Assembly: GCA_027449025.1 (NCBI GenBank)
Contig: DAIDMK010000004.1
Span: 62,001-126,000, forward strand
Origin: Lutibacter sp.
GTDB lineage: Bacteria; Bacteroidota; Bacteroidia; Flavobacteriales; Flavobacteriaceae
Reading direction: 5' to 3'
Length of the DNA stretch: 64,000 nt
Shown here: positions 33,480-43,030 of the stretch, in pieces
Position numbering within the stretch: the first letter of the stretch is position 1
Layout: every line of letters starts with the position of its first letter
The notes under the pieces: generated by a model
Databases searched by the model: none
What the model saw: the letters and a program-made list of their open reading frames with translations, nothing else
Told to the model about the DNA's origin: nothing
Translations under genes and position numbers: made by a program

Positions 33480-34772
33480 ATGAGATATCCTCAAATTTCT
33501 TCAACATTATTTATAAAAAACAGACAAAAGTTTACGGCAAAAATGGCACCTAATTCCATTGCTATTTTAACATCAAATGATGTAATGCCCAACAATGCAG
33601 ATGATGAAATGGGATTTTCCCAGAACAACGACTTGTTTTATTTAAGTGGCGTTGATCAGGAAGAATCTATGTTACTCTTATATCCCGATGCTACATTGCC
33701 TGCAAACCGGGAAATTTTATTTTTGAAAGAAACCAGTGAATTGATAAAGATTTGGGAAGGCGATAAACTAACAAAAGAAAAAGCTTTTGAAGTTTCGGGC
33801 GTTAAAAATGTAAAATGGCTGCAGGAATTTGATTTGACATTGCAATATATGGCTTTTGAAGCAGACACTTTTTATTTGGGGCACAATGAACATAAAAAAA
33901 CCCTGACTGCCGAAATGTTAACGCAACAGGATCGGATGATCGCCAAATGCAAAGAAAAATATCCCTTGCATAATTATATGCGTGCCGCAAAAATTACCCG
34001 CGAACTTCGTCAAATTAAATCGGAGGAAGAAATTGCATTAATGCAACAAGCATCGGATATTAGTGTTGGAGGTTTTAAAAGGGTTTTAAAAGCCGTAAAA
34101 CCGGGCATGATGGAGTACGAATTGGAAGCGGAGTTGACCTATGAATTAATCAGAAAAGGCGCAAAACGCCACGCATTTATGCCAATAGTGGCTTCCGGAG
34201 CAAATTCCTGCGCATTGCACTACAACACAAATGATGCAGTTTGTAAAGATGGCGATATGATTTTAATGGATTTTGGTGTGTGTTATGCAAATTACAATTC
34301 AGATACTACCCGCTGTTTTCCTGTAAATGGGAAATATTCAAAAAGGCAGAAAGAAGTTTATAATGCCGTGTTATATTGTTTAAAAGAAGGCTCAAAATTG
34401 TTAAAACCCGGAGCGGTTTCTGCCGATTACGAAAAACAAATGGCGAGTTTGGTTGAGCAACAACTGATTAATTTGGGGGTGTTAGATACCGAAAAAGTTA
34501 AAAATCAAGATCCTGAAAATCCGCTTTATAAAAAGTATTTTATGCACGGTACAGCCCATTTTATTGGATTGGACGTTCATGATGTTGGTTTGTACACTAG
34601 GCCATTTGAAGCGGGAATGGTGCTTACTTGCGAACCCGGAATTTATATTGCTGAAGAAGGTATTGGTTGTCGCTTGGAAAATGATTATTTAATTACGGCG
34701 AAAGGAAATTTCAACTTAAGTGCAAAAATGCCTATTGAAATTGATGAGATTGAAGCCCTCATGAATAATTAA
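33480..34772 (+). CDS. Xaa-Pro aminopeptidase (M24B)
   Basis: 430 residues. N-terminal creatinase-like domain (1-170), then the pita-bread fold: metal ligands in MDFGVCYANYNSDTTRCFP (two Asp), HGTAHFIGLDVHDVG (His), CEPGIYI (Glu) and GIGCRLENDYLIT (Glu). It removes an N-terminal residue before proline, in the cytosol. It lies 133 bp after the racemase gene and probably has its own promoter. Confidence 0.93.
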   Translation: MRYPQISSTLFIKNRQKFTAKMAPNSIAILTSNDVMPNNADDEMGFSQNNDLFYLSGVDQEESMLLLYPDATLPANREILFLKETSELIKIWEGDKLTKEKAFEVSGVKNVKWLQEFDLTLQYMAFEADTFYLGHNEHKKTLTAEMLTQQDRMIAKCKEKYPLHNYMRAAKITRELRQIKSEEEIALMQQASDISVGGFKRVLKAVKPGMMEYELEAELTYELIRKGAKRHAFMPIVASGANSCALHYNTNDAVCKDGDMILMDFGVCYANYNSDTTRCFPVNGKYSKRQKEVYNAVLYCLKEGSKLLKPGAVSADYEKQMASLVEQQLINLGVLDTEKVKNQDPENPLYKKYFMHGTAHFIGLDVHDVGLYTRPFEAGMVLTCEPGIYIAEEGIGCRLENDYLITAKGNFNLSAKMPIEIDEIEALMNN

Positions 34773-35141
34773 ACACCCAAAAATATTAAGAAGAGCGTAA
34801 ATTACAGCAGAAAATAAAATGCTTCCCAATTTCTGCTTCTATCACAAAAATGCTTAATTTAGTCACAAATTAGAAATTTTTAGTTTTAGGTCACTTTTAG
34901 CTAAAATATTATCACATAATTATTTATGTTAAATTTTTAAGGTATCATCAAAAGGGCTAATTAAAAAATAATTTAACGTCTAACCATACATCTTTAGCCT
35001 TTTTAAGTCTATTAGGTAGCATAATTTACCTAATTTTTAATGTGAAGGAAAAGCTATTAATGCTTTATGTAATACTACAGTGAACCGAAAAGGAAATAAA
35101 AAATCCAAATAATCGAAATATTTGGCGTCAAAATATAGACA
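34773..35141. other. Intergenic region before the sensor kinase
   Basis: About 370 bp of AT-rich sequence. It contains an 8-bp inverted repeat ATTAGGTA/TACCTAAT (35011-35018 with 35027-35034) followed by TTTTT, which may be a terminator, and TTTAGTCACAAATTAGAAA / TTTTAGGTCACTTTTAGC, two similar GTCAC-containing stretches (about 34856-34895) that could be regulatory. No gene is evident. Confidence 0.35.
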
Positions 35142-36956
35142 ATGAAGGAGCCCATTCTTATAGGATTATTGCAAAACGCCGCTTTGTTAATTGCATTTTC
35201 AATGCTTTATCAAAGTGTATGGATTAAGAATGAAGCCACAAAAGGCACATCAACAAAAATTCTCACCGGTTTTGTTTTAAGCAGTATCGGCGTCATTTTA
35301 ATGTCTACACCTTGGATGATGGTACCGGGTATTGCTTTCGACATGCGTTCGGTATTGCTGTCGGTATCTGGCTTATTTTTTGGACCAATTCCTACCATAA
35401 TTGCGATGTTAATAACCGGAATTGTACGGTTTACAATTGGGGGTGACGGGTTGTGGATGGGCTTGGTCGTGATTTTCAGTTCGGGCTCAATTGGTTTGCT
35501 ATGGCGAAGATTTAGGCCAAACTGGAAATTCAATAATTATTACCTTGAATTGTTGGCAATGGGATTGGCTGTACATATTGTAATGCTGGTAAGTACTGTT
35601 TTTCTTCCATCTGATAAAATATTTCCAATCTTAAAAACGATAGCCCTACCACTTATATTTATTTATTCTCCAGCAACAATGTTACTGGGTGTTTTAATGT
35701 TTAAACAATATAAAAACTGGCAAAATGAATTGGCGCAATTAAAATTAAAGGAAGCTGAAAGGAGATTTTCACAAATACTGGAAAGTGGGAATGTTGTATC
35801 AATTATGTTGAACAATGATGGAAGTATAAATTTTTGTAACGACTATTTATTACGAATTACAGGTTATAAACCAGAAGAAGTTTTAGATAAAAACTGGTTT
35901 GATTTATTTGTGCCAAGTGATTTGAGAGAGAAATTGAAGGAGTTGTTTTTTGGTAGTATAACAATAAAAGAATTTTCTAAGGATTATGAGAATATTATTC
36001 TTACAAAATCTGGAGAGGAATTATATATTTTATGGTACAATATTGTTTTAAAGTCTGACAGTGATGAAATTATAGGAATGGCAAGCATTGGTGTTAATAT
36101 TACAGAGAGCAAAATACATGAAAAAATGCTCAAAGAAAAAAACATAAAAATAGAAGCCCAAAATGAAGAGTACAAAAAAATAAATCAAGAATTGCGGATA
36201 GCTAAGAATCATGCCGAGGAAAGTGACCGATTAAAATCGGCTTTTCTTGCCAATGTGAGCCATGAAATTCGCACGCCAATGAATAGTATTCTAGGCTTTT
36301 CGGGTTTGTTGAAGGAATCAGACCTTGTAAATGAAGATCAAATGAGGTATATTGGTGCTATAGAACATAGCGGAAATCGAATGCTTAATATTATTGACGA
36401 CATACTTACAATCTCAAAAATAGAAGCAGGAACTGTGGAAATTACTTTTTCTAAATTTAACGTAAATGAGCAAGTAGAGAGTGTTTATGAATTATTTAAG
36501 GACGAGATTACACAAAAAGGAATAGATTTTAGCTACATAAACGGTTTGACAGACAGCGAAGCGTTCATAAAATCGGACAGTGAAAAAATTTATGCTATTT
36601 TAATCAATTTGGTTAGAAACGCCATAAAATTCACAAATCACGGTAGCATTAAAATTGGCTATGTTTTAAAAAGGAATAGTGAGCCTGCCGAACTAGAGTT
36701 TTTTGTAAAAGATACTGGCGGAGGCATCCGTGAGGAACAAAAGGAACTTATTTTTGAAAGATTTAGGCAAGGTAGTGAATCTCTTAGTAGAAATTATGAG
36801 GGGGCTGGTTTGGGATTGGCTATCTCTAAAGCTTTTACGGAATTGTTAGGCGGTAAAATTTGGGTTGAAAGTGAAGAACAAAATTTCGCTTTAGGTAAGG
36901 CGGGAAAAACGGTGTTTTACTTTACGATTCCAACTGAAGTTAAAAATATCAAATAA
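35142..36956 (+). CDS. Sensor histidine kinase with 5TM-LytS-type, PAS and HATPase domains
   Basis: 604 residues. About five to six helices in 1-185 (IGLLQNAALLIAFSMLYQ..., MMVPGIAFDMRSVLLSVSGLFFGP..., a 5TMR-LYT-type sensor), a PAS domain about 200-320 (FSQILESGNVVSIMLNNDGSI...), a coiled linker, HisKA with ANVSHEIRTPMNS (about residue 370), and a HATPase with NLVRNAIKFT, DTGGGI and GAGLGLAI. It should phosphorylate the response regulator encoded 7 bp downstream. The signal is unknown. Confidence 0.92.
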   Translation: MKEPILIGLLQNAALLIAFSMLYQSVWIKNEATKGTSTKILTGFVLSSIGVILMSTPWMMVPGIAFDMRSVLLSVSGLFFGPIPTIIAMLITGIVRFTIGGDGLWMGLVVIFSSGSIGLLWRRFRPNWKFNNYYLELLAMGLAVHIVMLVSTVFLPSDKIFPILKTIALPLIFIYSPATMLLGVLMFKQYKNWQNELAQLKLKEAERRFSQILESGNVVSIMLNNDGSINFCNDYLLRITGYKPEEVLDKNWFDLFVPSDLREKLKELFFGSITIKEFSKDYENIILTKSGEELYILWYNIVLKSDSDEIIGMASIGVNITESKIHEKMLKEKNIKIEAQNEEYKKINQELRIAKNHAEESDRLKSAFLANVSHEIRTPMNSILGFSGLLKESDLVNEDQMRYIGAIEHSGNRMLNIIDDILTISKIEAGTVEITFSKFNVNEQVESVYELFKDEITQKGIDFSYINGLTDSEAFIKSDSEKIYAILINLVRNAIKFTNHGSIKIGYVLKRNSEPAELEFFVKDTGGGIREEQKELIFERFRQGSESLSRNYEGAGLGLAISKAFTELLGGKIWVESEEQNFALGKAGKTVFYFTIPTEVKNIK

Positions 36957-36963
36957 AACGAAT

Positions 36964-37374
36964 ATGTCAAATAATACTTCTAAAACAGAAAAAGTAAATC
37001 AAAATAAAGATCCTAAAATATTAATTGTTGAAGATGATGCTACTTCTGCAAAGATGCTTGAAATTATGATTGAGGATTTTTGCGAATTCCCTTTATTTGC
37101 TAAAAATGGATTGGAAGCAGTTCAATTATGTAAAAACAATCCCAATATTGATATTGTTTTAATGGATATTAAAATGGCTGAATTAAACGGTTATGAAGCC
37201 ACAGAGCAAATTAGGAAATTTAACAAAGAAATTATTATTATTGCACAAACAGCCTATGCCTTACCTGGAGACAAGGAAAAAGCAATTGCGGCCGGATGTA
37301 ATGATTATATTTCAAAACCCTACAGCCAAATCGAATTGACGGGCTTGATAGGTAAATATATTAAAAAAAAATAG
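36964..37374 (+). CDS. Single-domain response regulator
   Basis: 136 residues, a receiver domain only: acidic pocket VEDDA (about 22-26), phospho-acceptor LMDIKM (Asp about 70), TAYA (Thr switch), and K in NDYISKPYS. No output domain, so it acts by protein contact. It is translated right after its likely kinase. Confidence 0.92.
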   Translation: MSNNTSKTEKVNQNKDPKILIVEDDATSAKMLEIMIEDFCEFPLFAKNGLEAVQLCKNNPNIDIVLMDIKMAELNGYEATEQIRKFNKEIIIIAQTAYALPGDKEKAIAAGCNDYISKPYSQIELTGLIGKYIKKK

Positions 37375-37402
37375 CCCCATTGGTAACAATTAATTGATCA
37401 AA

Positions 37403-38731
37403 ATGAAGTTTTACAAAACCCTGATTTTATTTGTTTTCTTAAGTGTTTCCATGGTTTCTTGCAAAGTTGTTGCATTAGACCCCGTTGAAATTTTAACTTT
37501 TGAGCAAAAACTAACAAACCTTTTCCCAACGGCTGAAATTACAGAAATGGAAGCTAAGGATCATTTTTCAAAAGCATTCCAAATTGTTTTAGATGAACCA
37601 TTGGATCATAAGAATCCTTCAGCTGGAACCTTTAAACATTATGTTTATTTATCACATACCGACACAAAAATGCCGACTGTTTTAGTGACCGAAGGCTATA
37701 ATGCGAATCCGAGAACCTACGAACTTAGCAAAATATTTATGGGAAACCAGGTTCAGGTAGAATATAGGTTTTACGGTAAATCGCGACCTGATACAATTCC
37801 CTGGCAATATTTGAAAAATGACCAAGCCATTGAAGATTATCATAATTTGGTGACCAAACTAAAACGGTTGTACACAGGGAAATGGATTTCAACCGGAATT
37901 AGTAAAGGCGGTGAAACGGTATTAATTTATAAAACAAAATATCCCTGGGATGTTAATGTGGCTGTGCCTTATGTGGCGCCACTTATTAATGGGCAGGAAG
38001 ATAAAAGAACTGAAGAGCATATAAACACTGTTGGAAGTGATGCTTGCAGGAAAAAAATTACCGAATTTCAAAGAAATGTACTCAAAAATAGCGATGCAAT
38101 ATTAGTTGAATTTACAAACTATGCAGCTGTCAAAAATATGAGCTTTACGGAGCTTTCTTTGGAAGAAGCTTTGGAATATGCAGTCATGGAATTTCCTTTT
38201 TCTTTTTGGCAGTGGGGCGGAAATTGCGATGAGATTCCATCCGAAAATGCAAGTACTTCAGCTATGTTTAATTATATTAATGAGATTGTAGGTGTTTCCT
38301 TTTACAATGATCAAACATATAGCGATTTGCTTCCTTCATACTACCAGCATATGACAGAATTGGGCTATTACGGATTTGACACCACGCCAGTAAAAGATTT
38401 GCTAAAAGTTGTCCACCAACCAACAAATAAGCGTTTTGCACCTAAAAATGTGGATCTAACTTACAACCAAGATTATATAAACGAGGTGCGCGATTTTGTG
38501 GAAAATAAAGGAAATAAAATTCTTTATATTTATGGAGAATACGATACTTGGGGTGCTTGTGCCCCAAATCCGAAACCTCATGTGAATGCCTTAAAAATGG
38601 TTTTAAAAGAAGGTTCCCATAAAACAAGAATAGCTGATTTTTCTAAAGAAGACCAAAAACTTATTTACGATAAATTACAAAACTGGTTGGGATACAGCGT
38701 TACGATTTATCCGTTGGAAAAAGCCCCCTAA
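37403..38731 (+). CDS. S37-family (PS-10) tripeptidyl aminopeptidase-like lipoprotein
   Basis: 442 residues from the ATG at 37403, which gives a clean lipoprotein signal (MKFYKTLILFVFLSVSMVSC). The body matches peptidase family S37: YVYLSHTD, VEYRFYGKSRPD, and the nucleophile in STGISKGGETVL (about 167-178), with a probable Asp in YGEYDTWG and a His in EGSHKTRI. It removes tripeptides or acts as a secreted peptidase. The last three codons GAC-like AP-stop (GCCCCCTAA) lie in a repeat that also ends the gene at 657. Confidence 0.8.
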   Translation: MKFYKTLILFVFLSVSMVSCKVVALDPVEILTFEQKLTNLFPTAEITEMEAKDHFSKAFQIVLDEPLDHKNPSAGTFKHYVYLSHTDTKMPTVLVTEGYNANPRTYELSKIFMGNQVQVEYRFYGKSRPDTIPWQYLKNDQAIEDYHNLVTKLKRLYTGKWISTGISKGGETVLIYKTKYPWDVNVAVPYVAPLINGQEDKRTEEHINTVGSDACRKKITEFQRNVLKNSDAILVEFTNYAAVKNMSFTELSLEEALEYAVMEFPFSFWQWGGNCDEIPSENASTSAMFNYINEIVGVSFYNDQTYSDLLPSYYQHMTELGYYGFDTTPVKDLLKVVHQPTNKRFAPKNVDLTYNQDYINEVRDFVENKGNKILYIYGEYDTWGACAPNPKPHVNALKMVLKEGSHKTRIADFSKEDQKLIYDKLQNWLGYSVTIYPLEKAP

Positions 38732-38755
38732 CCCCCGAAGGAGGAAAAGAGCCTG
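38713..38755 (+). repeat. GCCCCCTAACCCCC-type repeat at gene 3' end
   Basis: AGCCCCCTAACCCCCGAAGGAGG at 38723-38745 resembles the sequence at 5487-5510 and the GGGGGCTA at 655-665. At all three places an unrelated gene ends in or against it. Confidence 0.65.
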
Positions 38756-38859
38756 ATAAAATATGTCAGATTAAGTTTTTGAATTATAACAGCAAAAGTA
38801 AAAACAGGAATAAGGTTGATATTAAAAAGTCTAAAAAACCAAAAAAATATCATTAAAAA

Positions 38860-39963
38860 CTACCCAACAATATTTTTCTGACTTTTATAAAAAGCATCTG
38901 CCTGAAATTGCAAAATTTCACGTGCTTTTTGTTTTTTATAATTATACAATTCTTTTTCATCGGCCAATTCGTTGTACACGGCTTCATTAATCGCGTGATC
39001 TGTATTTAGGAGTTTTTCGCGTTGGTTTGTCTTTTGTTGCATCCAAGTTTTTACTGAATTTTCAAGATCTTGAAGTTTGAAGTCGTATTCACCCTTTGGT
39101 GCAATCAATTTTGAAAAAATAGGGGAGGTTTCAATTGCTAAGAATAACAAGAAAATAAAAAATGAAGGCAACCAAGGCAATTTATTCAAGGCGTCTATTC
39201 TTGCCATTAATCCATCAAAACCATCGATGATAGGCTGTGCAGCATTAATTTGAGCCGTTTGTTTGTTGTTTAAACTTTTTATTTGAGCCTCTTGTTCATT
39301 AATTTTTGCTTTATTTTCTGTTTTAATTTGTTGAAGTTCTATTAAGGCTGCATCATGTTTTTCGCGTTTTTCTTTATAAACAGGTCCTTTCCCTAAAAGT
39401 TGCGTTCCTTTTCGTCCTTCTGCTTCAGCAATATAGGTTTCATATAAAGCATTTGCTGCTACTTCCTTGGCTTCAATTTCCTGTTTTAAGCGCGTTATTT
39501 CATTTTGTAGTTCTGTGATCCCAGGTGTAAATTGATTGGCGATTTGTTCTTTGTTTGCCAAGGTTAACGCGTTCTTTTGCCTTAATAAAACCTGGTTGAT
39601 TTCTTTTTCAAACAGTTTCATTTCTAATGGTTTTGAAATAACTATCGCAATAATAATGGCCAACATAATTCTAGGACTTACTTGCATAATTTCTTTCCAT
39701 TTAGAATCAGTTTTTTTGATGGTTGATACGATAAAACGATCTAAATTAAAAATGAGCAATCCCCAAATGAGCCCAAAAAAAATGGATGTGTAATAATTGT
39801 CGAAAACGGTATACAAGGCATAACTTGAAGCGATAAAAGCCATTACTGCTGTAAAAAACACGGTTCCGCCAATCCCTGCAAATTTTATTTGCTCGGCTTT
39901 TGAGCTGGTTTTTAAAATGTTGGTGTCTGCGCCAGAGCACATCCAAAAGAATTGATTAAGCAT
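38860..39963 (-). CDS. DUF4407 membrane protein with coiled coil
   Basis: 367 residues. Four hydrophobic helices: about 32-60, 64-82, 92-112 and 262-282. Between the third and fourth lies a long charged coiled coil (about 118-255, ELQNEITRLKQEIEAKEVAANAL...). The N-terminus has the DUF4407 pattern (MLNQFFWMCSGADTNIL). Function unknown; membrane-bound with a large soluble domain. Stands alone, next to a repeat-rich gap. Confidence 0.85.
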   Translation of the reverse strand: MLNQFFWMCSGADTNILKTSSKAEQIKFAGIGGTVFFTAVMAFIASSYALYTVFDNYYTSIFFGLIWGLLIFNLDRFIVSTIKKTDSKWKEIMQVSPRIMLAIIIAIVISKPLEMKLFEKEINQVLLRQKNALTLANKEQIANQFTPGITELQNEITRLKQEIEAKEVAANALYETYIAEAEGRKGTQLLGKGPVYKEKREKHDAALIELQQIKTENKAKINEQEAQIKSLNNKQTAQINAAQPIIDGFDGLMARIDALNKLPWLPSFFIFLLFLAIETSPIFSKLIAPKGEYDFKLQDLENSVKTWMQQKTNQREKLLNTDHAINEAVYNELADEKELYNYKKQKAREILQFQADAFYKSQKNIVG

Positions 39964-40742
39964 AACATAGTAGTTTGTTATGCAAATAACGAAAAAAAAT
40001 TTAAATTATTTTATTAAAGAATTATTAAAATGACGGGAGAATAAAAGCGACATCAGAATTGGGTTTTTATTGTGTAGGCTCTGATAAAATGTATAATTAG
40101 GGACACGTTGCGAGCTGTTTGTTCTAAAAGTTAAAAAATGAGTTGCTGTTTCAAGAAATATATTATTCTATTGAGTAAATCAAACACCCTCCGGTCTGCC
40201 GTGGTCGCGACTGGGGATAGACTTTTTGCGTATTCTATGATAAAAACCAAATAATAAATCATAAAAATCAATTCAATTAAAGTTTGCATTTAACCGCTAA
40301 CTTAACGTAAAGAAAATACGCAAAGAGCAAAGTTTTATGCTAAGTTCGCTAGATGGCTAAAATCTTCTTTGTGTAACTTCGTGACTCTCTGAGAAACTCA
40401 GGGTAATAAAAAGCTATTATACGGAAATTCACAAAGTATTAAATCGCAATAAATTAATTATTGGCCAATTTCTATTTTAACCACAAATGGCAATTTTGTT
40501 TTGGTTAACATTTGATTGCGCCAGACAAAATTGCTAAATCGTAATTCTTAAATCGTAATTCAATTTGTGTTAGTGATGGCAGTGGAAAGCCCACAGACAC
40601 GCTTTTGGGCGTGGCGAGGACTTGCAACGAACAGCACGACCCCCCGCCTTTTCGGTGGGGGGGAACGCCCAAAACCCTATATTTATAGATGAGTTGCGAT
40701 TGCTATTTATAAACCGTAGGTTTGCATTTTTAAAAATATAGT
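39964..40742. other. Gene-poor region with decayed repeats
   Basis: About 780 bp with no supported gene. It contains a degenerate GGACA..GCGA.CTGT palindrome (about 40102-40126), a CTTTGTGTAACTTCGTGACTCTCTGAG stretch (about 40370-40400) similar to one at 16880-16920, and the 40566-40670 member of the 86-bp repeat family just before the phnA-like gene. Confidence 0.4.
40566..40670 (+). repeat. Repeat-family copy C (105 bp)
   Basis: Starts TGTGTTAGTGATGGCAGTGG and ends GGGGGGGAACGCCC, with an internal C-rich/G-rich hairpin CCCCCCGCC...GGTGGGGGGG. It shares both ends with copies A and B but has a different middle, which would fold separately. Confidence 0.6.
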
Positions 40743-41321
40743 ATGGAAATATCGATAGAATTAGCCGCACGCAGCGGATCAAAATGTGAATTATGCGGTT
40801 CAACAGAGGGTTTAAGCGCTTTTGAAGTGCAACCTGCAAAAAATGGAAATGAGGATGACTGTGTGGTTGTTTGCGGAACTTGTAGCAATCAAATTGAAAA
40901 TGAGGATGCAGTTGAGGCGAATCATTGGCGTTGTTTAAACGACAGTATGTGGAGTGAAGTTTCGGCGGTTCAGGTATTGGCTTGGCGTATGTTAACACGT
41001 TTAAAAGCTGAGGGTTGGCCGCAAGATTTGTTGGATATGCTTTATTTGGATGAGGAAACCTTGGCTTGGGCGAAAGCTTTGGGTGTGATTGAAGAAAATA
41101 CTACGGAAATTGTGCACAGAGACAGTAATGGCGTGATTTTAGAAGCTGGCGACACCGTGGTTTTGATAAAGGATTTGCCTGTTAGAGGATCGAGTATGGT
41201 TGCAAAACGTGGAACGGCAGTGAGAAGAATTTCTTTAGATCATAATAATGCCGAACATATTGAAGGTAAAGTGGACGGAATCCAAATTGTGATTATTACG
41301 AAATACGTTAAGAAAATGTGA
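40743..41321 (+). CDS. PhnA-domain zinc-ribbon protein
   Basis: 192 residues. N-terminal zinc ribbon CELCGS...CGTC (two CxxC pairs, about 14-17 and 53-56); a middle helical region with MLTRLKAEGWPQDLLDMLYLD; and a C-terminal PhnA domain RDSNGVILEAGDTVVLIKDLPVRGSSMVAKRGTAVR (about 131-166), a small SH3-like barrel. Despite the name, the link to phosphonate use is weak in the family. Function unknown. Confidence 0.85.
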   Translation: MEISIELAARSGSKCELCGSTEGLSAFEVQPAKNGNEDDCVVVCGTCSNQIENEDAVEANHWRCLNDSMWSEVSAVQVLAWRMLTRLKAEGWPQDLLDMLYLDEETLAWAKALGVIEENTTEIVHRDSNGVILEAGDTVVLIKDLPVRGSSMVAKRGTAVRRISLDHNNAEHIEGKVDGIQIVIITKYVKKM

Positions 41322-41329
41322 TAAAGTAG

Positions 41330-41349
41330 GGACAGGTTGCGACCTGTCC
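41330..41349. repeat. GGACAGGT-N4-ACCTGTCC palindrome, copy 2
   Basis: Same 8-bp arms as the copy at 14874-14893, with a TGCG loop. It lies 8 bp after the phnA-like stop. Confidence 0.7.
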
Positions 41350-41403
41350 GTTCAAAAAGTTGGAAGAAAAAATAAACGATTAAACAATTCAACAAATAAA
41401 CAA

Positions 41404-41444
41404 AAAAGAAGCTCAAATTTGTAAGGCGAATTTGAGCTTCTTTT
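41404..41444. terminator. Bidirectional terminator between phnA-like and dipeptidase genes
   Basis: AAAAGAAGCTCAAATT pairs exactly with AATTTGAGCTTCTTTT (16 bp) around a 9-base loop, with A- and T-runs at both ends. It serves both converging genes. Confidence 0.88.
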
Positions 41445-41446
41445 GT

Positions 41447-42832
41447 TTAAGACATTTCCGTAAAATATTTATAGAACAACGGAATGGTTTCAATGCCTTT
41501 TAGGTAATTGAAAATACCAAAATGTTCATTTGGGGAATGGATGGCATCACTGTCTAAGCCAAATCCCATTAAAATAGTTTTGCTTTTCAGTTCTTTTTCA
41601 AAGAGTGCTACAATAGGAATACTTCCGCCTGAGCGTTGTGGGATTGGCACAACTCCAAACGATTCTTGGTACGCTTTGCTCGCTGCTTTGTAGCCAATGG
41701 TATCAATTGGTGTCACATAACCTTGTCCGCCATGATGCGGTGTCACTTTTACTTTCACCGATTTTGGCGCGATTTTTTCGAAGTGATTTTTAAACAATTC
41801 TGTAATTTCTTTCCAGTCTTGATTAGGCACCAAACGCATAGAAATTTTAGCGTGCGCTTTGCTGGCAATCACTGTTTTTGCACCTTCACCTGTATAGCCC
41901 CCCCAAATTCCGTTGACATCCAGCGTTGGACGGATGGAATTTCGTTCGTTGGTGATGTAATCTTTTTCGCCGTAAACTTCCTCAATGTCCAATGCTTTTT
42001 TATAGTTTTCCAATGAAAATGGTGCTTTAGCCATTTCTGCTCTTTCTTCTTTAGACAAATTGGCTACTTTATCGTAAAAACCAGGAATGGTGATGTGGTT
42101 ATTTTCATCGTGCAATGAAGCAATCATTTTGGCTAAAATATTGATCGGATTGGCAACAGCGCCACCGTATAAACCAGAATGTAAATCTCGGTTTGGACCG
42201 GTAACTTCCACTTCAACATAACTCAAACCGCGCAAACCTGTGGTTATTGAGGGTTGTGAGTTTGAAATCATCCCAGTATCTGAAATTAAAATAATATCGT
42301 TGGCTAATTTTTCATGGTTGCGTTCAACAAACCAAGCCAAACTTACGGAACCAATTTCTTCTTCGCCTTCAATCATAAATTTCACATTACAAGGAAGTTG
42401 GTTGGTTGAAGCCATATATTCCAACGCTTTCACGTGCATATACATTTGACCCTTATCATCGCAGGCTCCACGGGCAAAAATAGCACCATCAGGATGGATC
42501 TTCGTTTTTTTGATGACAGGCTCAAATGGCGGCGAATCCCAAAGTTCAACAGGATCGGCAGGCTGCACATCATAATGTCCGTAAACAAGAATTGTAGGTA
42601 ATTTTTTGTCAATTATTTTTTCACCATAAACAATTGGGTTTCCAGGAGTTTTACATATTTCAACTTTGTTGCAACCCGCTTTTTCGAGTGCGGATTTCAC
42701 AGCATCGGCAGTTTTTAAAATATCCTTACTGAAAGCTGAATCGGCGCTCACTGAAGGTATTTTAAGGAGTTCAATTAACTCGGCAAGAAATCTGTCTTTG
42801 TGTTGATTTACGTATGATTTTATATCTTTCAT
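41447..42832 (-). CDS. M20-family dipeptidase
   Basis: 461 residues. Zinc-site motifs are complete: VYGHYDVQPADP (His/Asp, about 84-95), ARGACDDKGQMYMHVKAL (Asp), EGEEEIGS (two Glu, general base), and a C-terminal RSGGSIP and AIHSPNEH (His). This is the carnosinase/dipeptidase branch of M20, cytosolic. A convergent terminator follows. Single gene. Confidence 0.92.
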   Translation of the reverse strand: MKDIKSYVNQHKDRFLAELIELLKIPSVSADSAFSKDILKTADAVKSALEKAGCNKVEICKTPGNPIVYGEKIIDKKLPTILVYGHYDVQPADPVELWDSPPFEPVIKKTKIHPDGAIFARGACDDKGQMYMHVKALEYMASTNQLPCNVKFMIEGEEEIGSVSLAWFVERNHEKLANDIILISDTGMISNSQPSITTGLRGLSYVEVEVTGPNRDLHSGLYGGAVANPINILAKMIASLHDENNHITIPGFYDKVANLSKEERAEMAKAPFSLENYKKALDIEEVYGEKDYITNERNSIRPTLDVNGIWGGYTGEGAKTVIASKAHAKISMRLVPNQDWKEITELFKNHFEKIAPKSVKVKVTPHHGGQGYVTPIDTIGYKAASKAYQESFGVVPIPQRSGGSIPIVALFEKELKSKTILMGFGLDSDAIHSPNEHFGIFNYLKGIETIPLFYKYFTEMS

Positions 42833-42905
42833 CTATTTAAATTTATTAGCTCAAATTTACGCAATTTTTATTTAATTGAATTTATTAAAAAAGATAAAGA
42901 TGTAC

Positions 42906-42935
42906 TTTGCAATTTGTAAGTATTGTGTATATTTG
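42906..42935 (+). promoter_or_regulatory. Promoter of tRNA-Leu(UAG)
   Basis: TTTG (42906-42909), 18 bp, TATATTTG (42928-42935): a complete Bacteroidota -33/-7 promoter, ending 13 bp before the tRNA. Confidence 0.7.
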
Positions 42936-42948
42936 CACCCACAATAAT

Positions 42949-43030
42949 GCGGGCGTGGTGAAATTGGTAGACACGCCAGACTTAGGATCTGGTGCCGCGA
43001 GGTTTGAGAGTTCGAGTCTCTCCGCCCGCA
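42949..43030 (+). tRNA. tRNA-Leu(TAG)
   Basis: 82 nt. Acceptor GCGGGCG/CGCCCGC, anticodon stem CCAGA/TCTGG with loop CTTAGGA (anticodon TAG), a long variable arm TGCCGCGAGGTT and TTCGAGT T-loop. CCA not encoded. Its last six bases plus the following terminator are duplicated 143 bp downstream. Confidence 0.95.

Noticed and set aside
39985-40560. Searched for a decayed gene in the gap before the phnA-like gene
   Set aside because: No frame over about 30 codons gave recognisable protein sequence on either strand; only repeat fragments were found.
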